From Gammaproteobacteria bacterium (GTDB taxonomy: Bacteria; Pseudomonadota; Gammaproteobacteria; Eutrophobiales; Eutrophobiaceae): a stretch of DNA of 14,008 nt. The position numbers and the translations under genes were made by a program. Below the pieces are notes generated by a model, which was not told where the DNA came from, did not search any database, and saw only the letters and a list, made by a program, of their open reading frames with translations. Below, in pieces: positions 7,466 through 14,008 of this stretch. The stretch covers positions 1 to 14,008 of the forward strand of contig QNEM01000025.1 in the NCBI GenBank assembly GCA_003645215.1, in the 5' to 3' direction. Position 1 is the stretch's first letter; each line of letters starts with the position of its first letter.

Positions 7466-8185
7466 ATGACTGATTCAGCGATCAAGATAGAAAAACTCTG
7501 TAAATCTTTTGCCAGTGTTCAAGTCCTGAATCAGATAGATCTGACTGTCAGTACAGGTGAGTTTACCGGGTTAATTGGCGTCAATGGCGCAGGTAAAACA
7601 ACGCTGATTAAATGCCTGCTTGATTTTTGTGATGTGACTTCCGGCAGTATTGAAATCTTCGGCACTGCGCACACCAGAAAAGAAGCAAGAAAAAACCTGG
7701 TATTCCTCCCGGAAAGATTTATGCCTCCCTATTATCTTAGCGGTAAGGATTTTCTGGTATATATGGCAGAACTCCATGGGGTTGAATACAGCAATAACAA
7801 GGTAACAGAACTATTTAGAATACTTGATCTGGATTTGTCAGCATTAGCAAAGCCGGTCAGGGAATTTTCAAAAGGCATGGCCCAGAAGCTGGGTCTGGCA
7901 TCATGTTTAATGAGTGAAAAAGACCTGTTAGTACTGGATGAACCCATGAGTGGTCTGGATCCAAAAGCCAGAGCCTATTTAAAACAATACCTGATCGAAT
8001 TGAAGGATGCGGGCAAAACGATTTTCTTCAGTACACACATGCTGGCCGATATTGAAGTCCTGTGTGATCGCGTTGCCATCCTCCACGAGGGACGCATTCG
8101 CTTTACCGGAAGCATAGAGGAATGTACGAGTGAGTTTAACGCAGATAATCTGGAACAGGCGTATCTAGCCTGTGTAGGGGCCTGA
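7466..8185 (+). CDS. ABC transporter ATP-binding protein
   Basis: The 239-residue protein is a complete ATPase subunit. It has Walker A GVNGAGKT (38-45), the signature EFSKGMAQK (133-141), Walker B LLVLDEP (154-160), D-loop SGLD (162-165) and the switch histidine His191 in FFSTHML. At the Q-loop position it reads LPERF (81-85), with Glu in place of the usual Gln, a substitution I have seen in ABC-2 exporter ATPases of this class. It hydrolyses ATP in the cytoplasm to drive a membrane partner. The best candidate is the ABC-2 permease at 4381-5157, since no other permease is in the window. A strong terminator lies upstream (7352-7386), so the gene probably uses a promoter between 7387 and 7465 or read-through; I see no convincing -10/-35 there. 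The substrate is unknown. Confidence 0.9.
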   Translation: MTDSAIKIEKLCKSFASVQVLNQIDLTVSTGEFTGLIGVNGAGKTTLIKCLLDFCDVTSGSIEIFGTAHTRKEARKNLVFLPERFMPPYYLSGKDFLVYMAELHGVEYSNNKVTELFRILDLDLSALAKPVREFSKGMAQKLGLASCLMSEKDLLVLDEPMSGLDPKARAYLKQYLIELKDAGKTIFFSTHMLADIEVLCDRVAILHEGRIRFTGSIEECTSEFNADNLEQAYLACVGA

Positions 8186-8212
8186 TTTAGTCACTGTATC
8201 CCGACTTATCCT

Positions 8213-8404
8213 GTCATTTAGAACCCCATTTCCTTGTCATCCCGAATCCCGCAGGGTCGCCTACATGGAAGTAGGCGGTAGAGTTGCGCCGGGAGCATCA
8301 ACCGAGAGGGATCTTTTGGTTTAGTCATCAAGATCTCTCGGCCGTTGTTCCAGACACGGCTCTACCTCTCACGTCCATGTGGTCGTCCTTGCAGTCGAGA
8401 TGAC
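8213..8404. repeat. Palindromic repeat, long form with both arms expanded (copy E)
   Basis: The outer arms start GTCATCCCGAATCCC (8236) and end GCAGTCGAGATGAC (8404); the inner arms are GAGAGGGATCTT and AAGATCTCTCGG. Both arms carry the additional module (GTAGAGTTGCGCC on the left pairs with GGCTCTACC on the right). A CGCCTAC/GTAGGCG inverted repeat is at 8258-8277. A degenerate half-arm starts at 8213, 23 bp before the main arm. It lies between the convergent ABC ATPase and antiporter genes. Together with the small palindrome that follows, it accounts for most of the gene-free stretch 8186-8567; I see no gene there. Confidence 0.75.
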
Positions 8405-8444
8405 AATTCTCTTTATCACCAAAAGTGAGTACTTACGTAATCCC

Positions 8445-8470
8445 GTCATTCCCGCGCATGCGGGAATGAC
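8445..8470. repeat. Small palindrome of the GTCATTCCCGC type
   Basis: Perfect 11-bp arms GTCATTCCCGC and GCGGGAATGAC enclose the loop GCAT. Repeats with this arm are widespread in proteobacterial intergenic regions. It differs from the larger family in the window (ATTCCCGC instead of ATCCCGA). It lies about 100 bp from the stop of the antiporter gene and could add to termination there. Confidence 0.8.
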
Positions 8471-8567
8471 CACCATGGATGGTGGAAATGCAAAAGGATT
8501 GTCTGGAAGTGCGGAGCCTGCCCTTGGGGTACAATCCTTGCCCAGTTATATAAAATACAATTAATAA

Positions 8568-9797
8568 TCAGGTATATTTTTTTATCAGTTTACCTATGGT
8601 TAGGCCCTGTACCAGGATTGAAAAGACAACAACACAATAGGTAATCGCCAGGATTATTTCTCTCTCTGGGCTGGCGGGTAAGGACAGTGCCAGTGCCACT
8701 GAAATGCCACCACGTAATCCACCCCATGTCAGGATCTTTGTAACACCCGGAGATAATTCCCTGAATTTTGTGATAAAAAACACAGGGATGCTGACACTGA
8801 TTAACCTGGCCATTAACACGATGACGATGGAAAATCCGCCTGCGACCAGTAGTTGCGTGTCGAAGGTGATTAGCAAAATTTCAAGACCAATCAGAACGAA
8901 CAGAACAGCGTTAAGTATTTCATCAATGAGTTCCCAGAAGGTGTCCAGGTGTTCCCTGGTTATTTCGCTCATTGCCAGTGAGCGGCCATGATTACCAATC
9001 ATAAGTCCGGCAACAACCACGGCGATGGGAGCAGATACATGCAGTGCTTCAGCCAGGGAGTAGCCACCGGTAACCAGGGCCAGTGTCAGCAATATCTCGA
9101 CCTGATAATTATCAACACGTCTGAGCATGGCAAAAGTTATGCCGCCCGCTACAAAGCCAAAGACTGCGCCACCCAGTGCTTCTTGCAGAAAGAAAATAAT
9201 TACTGAACCGGCCGTGATGTCGATCCCGCCAAAAGCGAAACCGCTTATCAACAAAAAGATAACCACACCGACACCATCATTAAATAGTGATTCTCCTGTG
9301 ATTTGAGTCTTTAAAGTCTTTGGTGCGTGCGCAGTACGTAATATTGCCAGTACTGCGATAGGGTCGGTAGGTGATATCAGGGAGCCAAAAACCAGGCAAT
9401 ATAAAAAGGGCAGATTGATACCGATAAACAGCAGAAAGAACCAGAGCAGAACACCGACGATGGCAGTGGACGCGATAACACCCAGGGTTGCCAATATTGC
9501 AATCAACCATTTTTGTTCGGCTAAATCGCTGAGGTTGACATGCAGGGCTCCAGCAAATAATAAAAAACTCAGCATACCGTGCATCAGGGTCTGGTTAAAA
9601 TCAATTGATTTCAGAATGGCGTTTGCCTGAATGGTTAAATCAATGCCTAGCGGTTTAAGCAGCAACAGGCTCAGGGACATCAACAAGCCTATGAGCATGA
9701 CACCAATCGTCATAGGTAATTTAAGAGTACGATAATTGATGTAACTGAATATGGCTGTCAGGGTGATAAGCAGGGCAGTAATATCAAATAAATTCAT
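8568..9797 (-). CDS. CPA1/NhaP-type cation/proton antiporter
   Basis: The 409-residue integral membrane protein has about 11-12 hydrophobic segments along its whole length. Family motifs are in place: LLFAGALHVN (79-88), SPTDPIAV (142-149), GESLFNDGVGVV (168-179) with the Asn173-Asp174 pair that binds the cation in CPA1 antiporters, FVLIGLE (300-306) and GGLRGG (359-364) with the conserved Arg362. Members exchange Na+ or K+ for H+ across the inner membrane and support pH and salt balance; which ion is used cannot be read from the sequence. It lacks the long cytoplasmic C-terminal tail seen in many eukaryotic and some bacterial relatives, ending soon after the last helix. The ATG at 9797 is preceded on the minus strand by a purine-rich GAGATAAAGAAA. 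It stands alone, convergent with the ABC ATPase gene and divergent from the DUF4124-like gene. Confidence 0.92.
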   Translation of the reverse strand: MNLFDITALLITLTAIFSYINYRTLKLPMTIGVMLIGLLMSLSLLLLKPLGIDLTIQANAILKSIDFNQTLMHGMLSFLLFAGALHVNLSDLAEQKWLIAILATLGVIASTAIVGVLLWFFLLFIGINLPFLYCLVFGSLISPTDPIAVLAILRTAHAPKTLKTQITGESLFNDGVGVVIFLLISGFAFGGIDITAGSVIIFFLQEALGGAVFGFVAGGITFAMLRRVDNYQVEILLTLALVTGGYSLAEALHVSAPIAVVVAGLMIGNHGRSLAMSEITREHLDTFWELIDEILNAVLFVLIGLEILLITFDTQLLVAGGFSIVIVLMARLISVSIPVFFITKFRELSPGVTKILTWGGLRGGISVALALSLPASPEREIILAITYCVVVFSILVQGLTIGKLIKKYT

Positions 9798-9904
9798 TTT
9801 CTTTATCTCATTTTGTAAAATCTGGCAGTGTTATTTTAATCACAATTGCTACATCTATGCTCAATCTCCCTGGTAATGCAGGTAGTTTGGGTATTTGTGA
9901 ACAA

Positions 9905-9934
9905 TGCTATAATCTTATCAGTGCCAAGAGGAGG
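9905..9934 (+). promoter_or_regulatory. Extended -10 promoter and Shine-Dalgarno of the DUF4124-like gene
   Basis: TGCTATAAT (9905-9913) is a perfect extended -10 element (TGnTATAAT), which can work with a poor -35; the nearest candidate TTTGGG (9886-9891) is weak. Transcription would start near 9920. AGAGGAGG (9927-9934) is a strong Shine-Dalgarno eight bases before a GTG at 9943 and is what decides that start, since no ATG is suitably placed. Confidence 0.65.
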
Positions 9935-9942
9935 ATTCGAGA

Positions 9943-10506
9943 GTGCATCGTTTTTACTTAACTGGTTTATTGTTTTTCAGTCAAATTATCTTTGGTCAAT
10001 CTGTTCAGGCGCAGATGTATCAATGGGCTGATCCTGAAACCGGAACAACGCAATTATCTGGCAAGCCTCCTGCCTGGTACCGCAGTGGTGAAGGGGGACC
10101 ACGGGTCTTTGTCTTCAACCGGGGCAAAATTGTTGACGATACGGGCATTGAAGTTTCTGATGAAAAGCGCAGCTCTTTGCGTACAAAGGCCTTTATCGAT
10201 GCTGAAGAAGATCGGGTTGCGGCAAATCAGAAGGCAATGGAAGCTGCCAGGTTAAAAGCAGCGATGGAAAAGAATAACGATGAGATGTCAGAAGAGGGGA
10301 TGTTAGAAGAAGAGGAAACACACGAACATCAACCGGATATGAGTGAAGTTGTAGTGATGGAAGAGTCCGAAGATGAAGAAGTGATAGAAAAAGAAATGAG
10401 CACAGAAGAAGAGTCCGTTGAAAAACTGAAGGAATTGATTGCAGATTGGGAAGACAAGCGCACTGAAGAGGCCAGGGCTCTATTAAAGAAAGAAGAAGAA
10501 AAATAA
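9943..10506 (+). CDS. Exported DUF4124-like protein with acidic coiled tail
   Basis: The 187-residue protein starts with a signal peptide (1-23, cleavage likely after VQA23). The mature protein opens with QMYQWADPETGTTQLSGKPP, the short motif of the DUF4124 domain (a Y.W.D..G...S..PP pattern, function unknown). A region to about 75 could be globular. From about 85 to the end it is mostly charged and helical, with long Glu-rich runs (111-160) and a final KLKELIADWEDKRTEEARALLKKEEEK-type helix, so it is probably an extended coiled or disordered tail in the periplasm. It begins at GTG. The gene converges with the Ser/Thr kinase gene across a gap of only 18 bp, with no hairpin between them. The molecular role is unknown. 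An ATG-started alternative frame at 9846-10031 overlaps it but lacks a signal and a ribosome site. Confidence 0.78.
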   Translation: MHRFYLTGLLFFSQIIFGQSVQAQMYQWADPETGTTQLSGKPPAWYRSGEGGPRVFVFNRGKIVDDTGIEVSDEKRSSLRTKAFIDAEEDRVAANQKAMEAARLKAAMEKNNDEMSEEGMLEEEETHEHQPDMSEVVVMEESEDEEVIEKEMSTEEESVEKLKELIADWEDKRTEEARALLKKEEEK

Positions 10507-10524
10507 GTTAAGAACTCCCGCCTG

Positions 10525-11946
10525 TTAACCTCCGAACAAATCCTTTAGTTTTTCCATAAATGATTTTTTCCCAATATCCGCATTTAATTTTATCAATTTA
10601 ATCAGGGTCGTATGATTTGGGTTAAATTTCAGGCCAATAGCAATGTAGGCCTGTGCCTTGCTGTAATTATTTTCAATAATTGATCGCTCCGCAAGGTAGG
10701 CATATCTATCAGCAATGTTGAGTAGACCTGCTGCCGCAATTCTGTCCCCCGGATCTGCTTTAAGTAATTTTGTATAATAATAATAGGCATTATCTTCTGG
10801 TGGAGAAGTCAGGCGATAGTCTTGCAGGCTTTTCTTGCCCAGCCAATGCAGTGCCTGGACAACATCTCCTGACATCTTGACTGGTGCTTCAGCTATGTTT
10901 GTACTTATTGCCGGTACAGAATCATCAATTACCGGGGGGATGATAGTGTCAGGTATATCTGCACTGATGGGTACGTTTTCGATCCTTGGTGCAGTGTCAT
11001 TCATTTTTGATCCTGCATATTGCAAGGTTCCCAAAATTCCACCCGCAGCCACTAAAAGCACCAATAAAATATTCAGGGTCTGTGTACTTTTATTCGTTAC
11101 AATCCCACCGCCAGTAACATCAAAATCCGTGCCCGTGGTGGTGGCATTTCTGGCGTTTTGTAATTCCTTGATTGCTTGCACCATCTCAGCGGCATCTTTA
11201 AATCGCTTATCTCGATCTTTTGCCATCATTTTGTTTAATAAAGGCTGAAATTCGGCGAGTTCTTTCTCAAGCACAGGGACCGGGGCCTGTTTGTGTTTGA
11301 TAATGACATCATAGACTGTCGTAGAGGCGTAGGGTTTTTCACCGGTGAGCATTTCATAGAACAGGCAGCCCAGGCTGTAAATATCAGTACGACCATCAAT
11401 TTCGATACCATCGGCCTGTTCAGGGCTGACATAGTTCGGACTTCCAAGAAACAGGCCGGTTGACGTTAAATCATGGTCTACACCATCAATCTGCTTGGAG
11501 ATACCAAAGTCAGTGATCAGTGGTGTGTTTTCATCCCTGAACATGATATTTGCTGGTTTGATGTCGCGGTGAACCACACCCATTTTATGTGCGGCATCCA
11601 GTCCTGAACCGATCTTGGCCAGATAGTCGAGTGCCGTATCGGGGGTTATGGGCAATTCCATCCGCATTTTAAGGTCGCCCCCATCAATATATTCCATGGA
11701 GATATATAAAGAATGGCCCGCGATGCCAATATCAAAGATGGTGATGATATTAGGATGGTTAAGTGAAGCGACGATGCGACCTTCCGAAAGAAACCTCTCG
11801 ATGAGTGTCTCGTTAGCGGTGGGGCCATTGATATCCAGTATCTTGAGTACCACGGATCTGTTTAATGATTCCTGTAAGGCGAGATAGACTGTCGCCATGC
11901 CGCCCTGGCCAACCTGTTGCTGTATTTTGTAACCGGGAATTTCCAT
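10525..11946 (-). CDS. Membrane-anchored Hanks-type Ser/Thr protein kinase (PknB-like)
   Basis: The 473-residue protein has an N-terminal kinase domain (about 4-265): glycine loop VGQGGMATV (12-20), catalytic Lys35 in VVLKIL, Glu55 of helix C, catalytic loop HRDIKPAN (126-133), DFG (146-148), SPEQ (174-177) in place of APE, and DIYSLGCLFYEML (188-200). All residues needed for ATP binding and phosphotransfer are present. A linker leads to one membrane helix (about 292-308). The part after it (about 320-473) would be periplasmic, with a Pro-rich spacer and a TPR-like helical region (363-457: ALHWLGKKSLQDYRL, ...YYYYTKLLKADPGDRIAAAG, ...NYSKAQAYIAIGLKFNPN). This layout is a kinase with an external sensor or docking domain, without PASTA repeats. 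The start is the only ATG in the right place; it has no Shine-Dalgarno and a TATAAT close upstream. Targets are unknown, and no PP2C phosphatase is encoded nearby. Confidence 0.92.
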   Translation of the reverse strand: MEIPGYKIQQQVGQGGMATVYLALQESLNRSVVLKILDINGPTANETLIERFLSEGRIVASLNHPNIITIFDIGIAGHSLYISMEYIDGGDLKMRMELPITPDTALDYLAKIGSGLDAAHKMGVVHRDIKPANIMFRDENTPLITDFGISKQIDGVDHDLTSTGLFLGSPNYVSPEQADGIEIDGRTDIYSLGCLFYEMLTGEKPYASTTVYDVIIKHKQAPVPVLEKELAEFQPLLNKMMAKDRDKRFKDAAEMVQAIKELQNARNATTTGTDFDVTGGGIVTNKSTQTLNILLVLLVAAGGILGTLQYAGSKMNDTAPRIENVPISADIPDTIIPPVIDDSVPAISTNIAEAPVKMSGDVVQALHWLGKKSLQDYRLTSPPEDNAYYYYTKLLKADPGDRIAAAGLLNIADRYAYLAERSIIENNYSKAQAYIAIGLKFNPNHTTLIKLIKLNADIGKKSFMEKLKDLFGG

Positions 11947-11953
11947 GCGCTGG

Positions 11954-11959
11954 ATTATA
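11954..11959 (-). promoter_or_regulatory. Possible -10 box immediately upstream of the Ser/Thr kinase gene
   Basis: On the minus strand the bases before the start codon read TATAATCCAGCGC then ATG. A perfect TATAAT ends seven bases from the A of the ATG, so transcription would begin at or one base before the start codon. No Shine-Dalgarno is present, and the -35 region is poor (AAAACT at 17-bp spacing). The arrangement suggests a leaderless mRNA. Confidence 0.4.
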
Positions 11960-12165
11960 AGCTATTACGGCTTGAAAGTTTTAAACGCAAGGGATTTATG
12001 ATGCATCGCATTTTTTCAGTATTTTCGCCAATTGTTCCGTCAGTTCCGAAGCTTACCAATTAAGAGATATTTACCAAAGTAAATCCTTCTCATTAATCAG
12101 CATTAAAATGTTTTTTCTAGCTGTAGAGATAGAATATAGTGCCTGCTTGTCCAGACAGAATACTC

Positions 12166-12897
12166 ATGCGAAAAACCAGAATATTTGTTGATCAGTCATT
12201 ACAGGAAGGTAAGACAGTTATGTTGGCTGATGAGGCTGCACATCATGTTGCCCGGGTATTACGTTTACGATCCGGGGATCCATTAATATTATTTGATGGT
12301 CGTGGTGGAGAATATGAGGCAGAGATCTCCAAGGTAGATAAACGAAGTGTCGAGGTGCAGATAAAACAGTATCGAGAGACAGACAAGGGATCGCCATTGC
12401 ACATCACCCTGGCACAGGGGATATCTCGCGGTCAGAAAATGGACTTCAGTTTACAGAAGGCCGTTGAACTGGGTGTCGAGCGGATCATTCCGGTGATGAC
12501 CGAACATGGTAATGTCCATCTTGATCAGCAGCGGCAACAGAAAAAGATTGAGCATTGGCATGGGGTAATCATTGGTGCCTGTGAGCAGTCTGGACGTAAC
12601 AAGATACCAGAACTTGTTGCACCATTAGCATTTGATGACTGGCTGGCCCTGGACAGTGGACTGACAAAATTAATATTGCATCCTGAATCCGGAACCAGCC
12701 TGGCAAAATTGTCCAGACCAGCAGGGGGGCTTACGCTGCTGATAGGCCCTGAGGGCGGGTTTTCAGACGGTGAAATTCAAAGGGCCTGTGCAGCGGGCTA
12801 TCAGGTCATCAACCTTGGCCCAAGAATATTAAGGACTGAAACAGCCGCATTGGCTGCTATTAGCGCCTGTCAGACCTTGTGGGGTGATTTTTTATGA
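12166..12897 (+). CDS. rsmE: 16S rRNA (uracil(1498)-N3)-methyltransferase RsmE
   Basis: The 243-residue product has the usual length of RsmE, which methylates N3 of U1498 in 16S rRNA of the 30S subunit with S-adenosylmethionine. It opens with MRKTRIFVDQ, followed by a PUA-like N-terminal domain (to about 70; HHVARVLRLRSGD and LFDGRGGEYEAEI are typical). The C-terminal SPOUT methyltransferase domain, which forms the trefoil knot, has ALAQGISRG-like (82-89), EQSGRN (140-145), LIGPEGGFS (192-200) and LGPRILRTETA (217-227), the last two making the methyl-donor site. The ATG at 12166 is chosen over the in-frame GTG at 12139 because family members begin at this point. A gshA-type gene follows 91 bp downstream, a neighbourhood I recall from other gammaproteobacteria. 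The gene is divergent from the Ser/Thr kinase gene. Confidence 0.96.
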   Translation: MRKTRIFVDQSLQEGKTVMLADEAAHHVARVLRLRSGDPLILFDGRGGEYEAEISKVDKRSVEVQIKQYRETDKGSPLHITLAQGISRGQKMDFSLQKAVELGVERIIPVMTEHGNVHLDQQRQQKKIEHWHGVIIGACEQSGRNKIPELVAPLAFDDWLALDSGLTKLILHPESGTSLAKLSRPAGGLTLLIGPEGGFSDGEIQRACAAGYQVINLGPRILRTETAALAAISACQTLWGDFL

Positions 12898-12988
12898 ATC
12901 TGAAATTAAACATGAATTTAACATGCAAGTGCAGCTTATTCGGATTATCCTGACGCATTGATTCACAAAAATATCTGGAAAAAAATTC

Positions 12989-14008
12989 ATGAGCTCCAAT
13001 CCTGTCCCTCATTTGACCACAGCATTGACTGGTCCATTACACAAGGTTGAACGGCATCTGGTGGATCACCAGGCAGATATTGAGTCATGGTTTCGAAGCC
13101 AGTGGCGCATAACACCAGCACCTTTTTATGCCTCTGTTGATCTACGCCATGCCGGATATAAACTGGCACCGGTAGATACGAATCTTTTTCCCGCAGGTTT
13201 TAATAATCTTAACCCGGCATTCGAAGCGCTATGCATACAGGCAGTGCAGTTAGCCGTTGAGCGCTTACCGCATCAGGTAGACAGGATTTTGATTGTTCCT
13301 GAGAATCATACGCGTAATCTTTTTTATCTGGAGAGTCTGGCGACGCTGCAGGAAATCATAGCCAAGGCCGGGTTTGAGGTGAGGCTGGGTTCGGTAATGG
13401 AGGATATGTCGGAACCGCTCACCGTTGATCTGGAATCAGGTAAATCAGTATTTCTACAACCATTACAAAGAAGTGAAGACAAGGTATTCGTTGATGACTT
13501 TGTTCCGGAATTGATTGTCCTGAATAACGACCTTTCCTCAGGGCGACCAGCGATCCTTGAATCCCTGCAGCAGACAGTAACACCGGGGCTTGGCCTGGGG
13601 TGGTCTAATCGATTGAAGTCCGTTCATTTCAGGCATTATCAGGAAATAGCCGCTGAACTTGGCAAGCACATTGGTATTGATCCGTGGTTTATTGATCCTA
13701 TGTTCAGGAATTGTGGTGAGATCGATTTCATGCAGCGCGCAGGCAGCTCCTGTCTGGAAAAAAATGTCGATGCCCTGTTGAAAGAGATACAACAGAAATA
13801 TGATGAATACGATATTAAGTGTCGGCCTTATGTCATCGTAAAAGCAGATAGCGGGACCTATGGCATGGGCATCATGACCGTCAACAGCGTTGATGATATT
13901 GCCGAATTAAATCGCAAACAGCGTACCCGTATGTCAACCATCAAGGAAGGTCAGAAAGTGTCCAAGGTAATTATTCAGGAAGGTGTCTATACCCACGAAA
14001 CCTGGGGA
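12989..14008 (+). CDS. gshA: Glutamate-cysteine ligase, proteobacterial GshA type (3' truncated)
   Basis: From the ATG at 12989 the frame is open for 340 codons to the window edge, with no stop. It was read directly by translation. The segment PFYASVDLRHAGYKLAPVD (45-63) followed by TNLFPAGFNNLN (64-75) is characteristic of the GshA family TIGR02049 / PF08886, first known from Acidithiobacillus ferrooxidans. The family makes gamma-glutamylcysteine from glutamate, cysteine and ATP, the first step of glutathione synthesis. Other marks are LIVPENHTRN (101-110), the WSNRLKSVHFRHYQ block (205-218), KADSGTYGMGI (285-295), likely part of the nucleotide site, and IIQEGVYTHE (328-337). This family is unrelated in sequence to the E. 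coli enzyme. About four fifths of the protein is probably present; gshB often follows in related genomes but would lie outside. Only a weak Shine-Dalgarno (GGAAA near 12977) precedes the start. It probably shares a transcript with rsmE. Confidence 0.9.
   Translation, partial: MSSNPVPHLTTALTGPLHKVERHLVDHQADIESWFRSQWRITPAPFYASVDLRHAGYKLAPVDTNLFPAGFNNLNPAFEALCIQAVQLAVERLPHQVDRILIVPENHTRNLFYLESLATLQEIIAKAGFEVRLGSVMEDMSEPLTVDLESGKSVFLQPLQRSEDKVFVDDFVPELIVLNNDLSSGRPAILESLQQTVTPGLGLGWSNRLKSVHFRHYQEIAAELGKHIGIDPWFIDPMFRNCGEIDFMQRAGSSCLEKNVDALLKEIQQKYDEYDIKCRPYVIVKADSGTYGMGIMTVNSVDDIAELNRKQRTRMSTIKEGQKVSKVIIQEGVYTHETWG

Noticed and set aside
4038..8470. CRISPR array suggested by repeated short sequences
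   Set aside because: The repeats are palindromic, irregularly spaced by kilobases and separated by genes; there are no regular spacers and no cas genes.
8379..8564. Open frame of 61 codons between the ABC ATPase and the antiporter
   Set aside because: It runs through copy E and the small GTCATTCCCGC palindrome and is explained by repeat sequence.
11999..12064. Possible 21-codon leader peptide (MMHRIFSVF...) in the spacer before rsmE
   Set aside because: An AAGGGA precedes it, but there is no attenuator-like hairpin or codon run, and no reason for a leader peptide in front of rsmE.
12894..12953. 19-codon frame overlapping the rsmE stop (ATGA)
   Set aside because: The overlap looks like translational coupling, but the peptide is too short and has no features. 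The gshA start lies further downstream.

Overview
This 14 kb window looks like chromosomal DNA of a moderately AT-rich gammaproteobacterium. The clues are an rsmE gene followed by a proteobacterial-type gshA, type IV pilin-like genes, a classical -24/-12 (sigma-54) promoter in front of a pilin gene, and many dispersed palindromic repeats in the spacers. The genus cannot be fixed from the sequence. The gshA family (TIGR02049 / PF08886) is known from sulfur, iron, ammonia and methane oxidisers, so a chemolithotroph or methanotroph-like relative is a reasonable but weak inference.

Layout. Positions 1-2191 (+): the 3' part of a large protein with three internal beta-type repeats and a C-terminal region like those of large minor-pilin proteins, then a Cys-rich prepilin-like protein with a G|FTLIE processing site. 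2192-2326: a palindromic repeat between convergent genes. 2327-4009 (-): a multi-pass membrane histidine kinase with no response regulator nearby. 4010-4380: repeat debris with no gene. 4381-8185 (+): an ABC-2 type permease, a membrane-anchored TPR-like protein, a pilin with its own sigma-54 promoter and a strong terminator, and the ABC ATPase that probably partners the permease. Repeat elements fill the spacers. 8186-8567: a long palindromic element plus a small one. 8568-9797 (-): a CPA1/NhaP-type cation/proton antiporter. 9943-10506 (+): an exported DUF4124-like protein with a very acidic tail, convergent at 18 bp with 10525-11946 (-), a membrane-anchored PknB-like Ser/Thr kinase. 12166-12897 (+): rsmE. 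12989 to the right edge (+): gshA, open to the end of the window.

How the parts may work together. The left half (0-8.2 kb) is dominated by envelope functions: three pilin-like or pilus-associated proteins, an ABC-2 exporter or extruder with a TPR partner, and a membrane sensor kinase. The pilin is placed as its own transcription unit inside the ABC gene set, so co-function is suggested by position only. The right half is housekeeping and homeostasis: ion antiport, Ser/Thr phosphorylation, rRNA methylation and glutathione synthesis.

The most distinctive signal outside the genes is a family of palindromic elements sharing GTCATCCCGA termini and a GGGATCTT/AAGATCCC inner core. Short (~75 bp) and long (~170 bp) forms are present; the long ones appear to be short ones whose arms grew by an extra module of roughly 90-100 bp. 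I saw no tRNA, rRNA, CRISPR array, transposase or phage gene.
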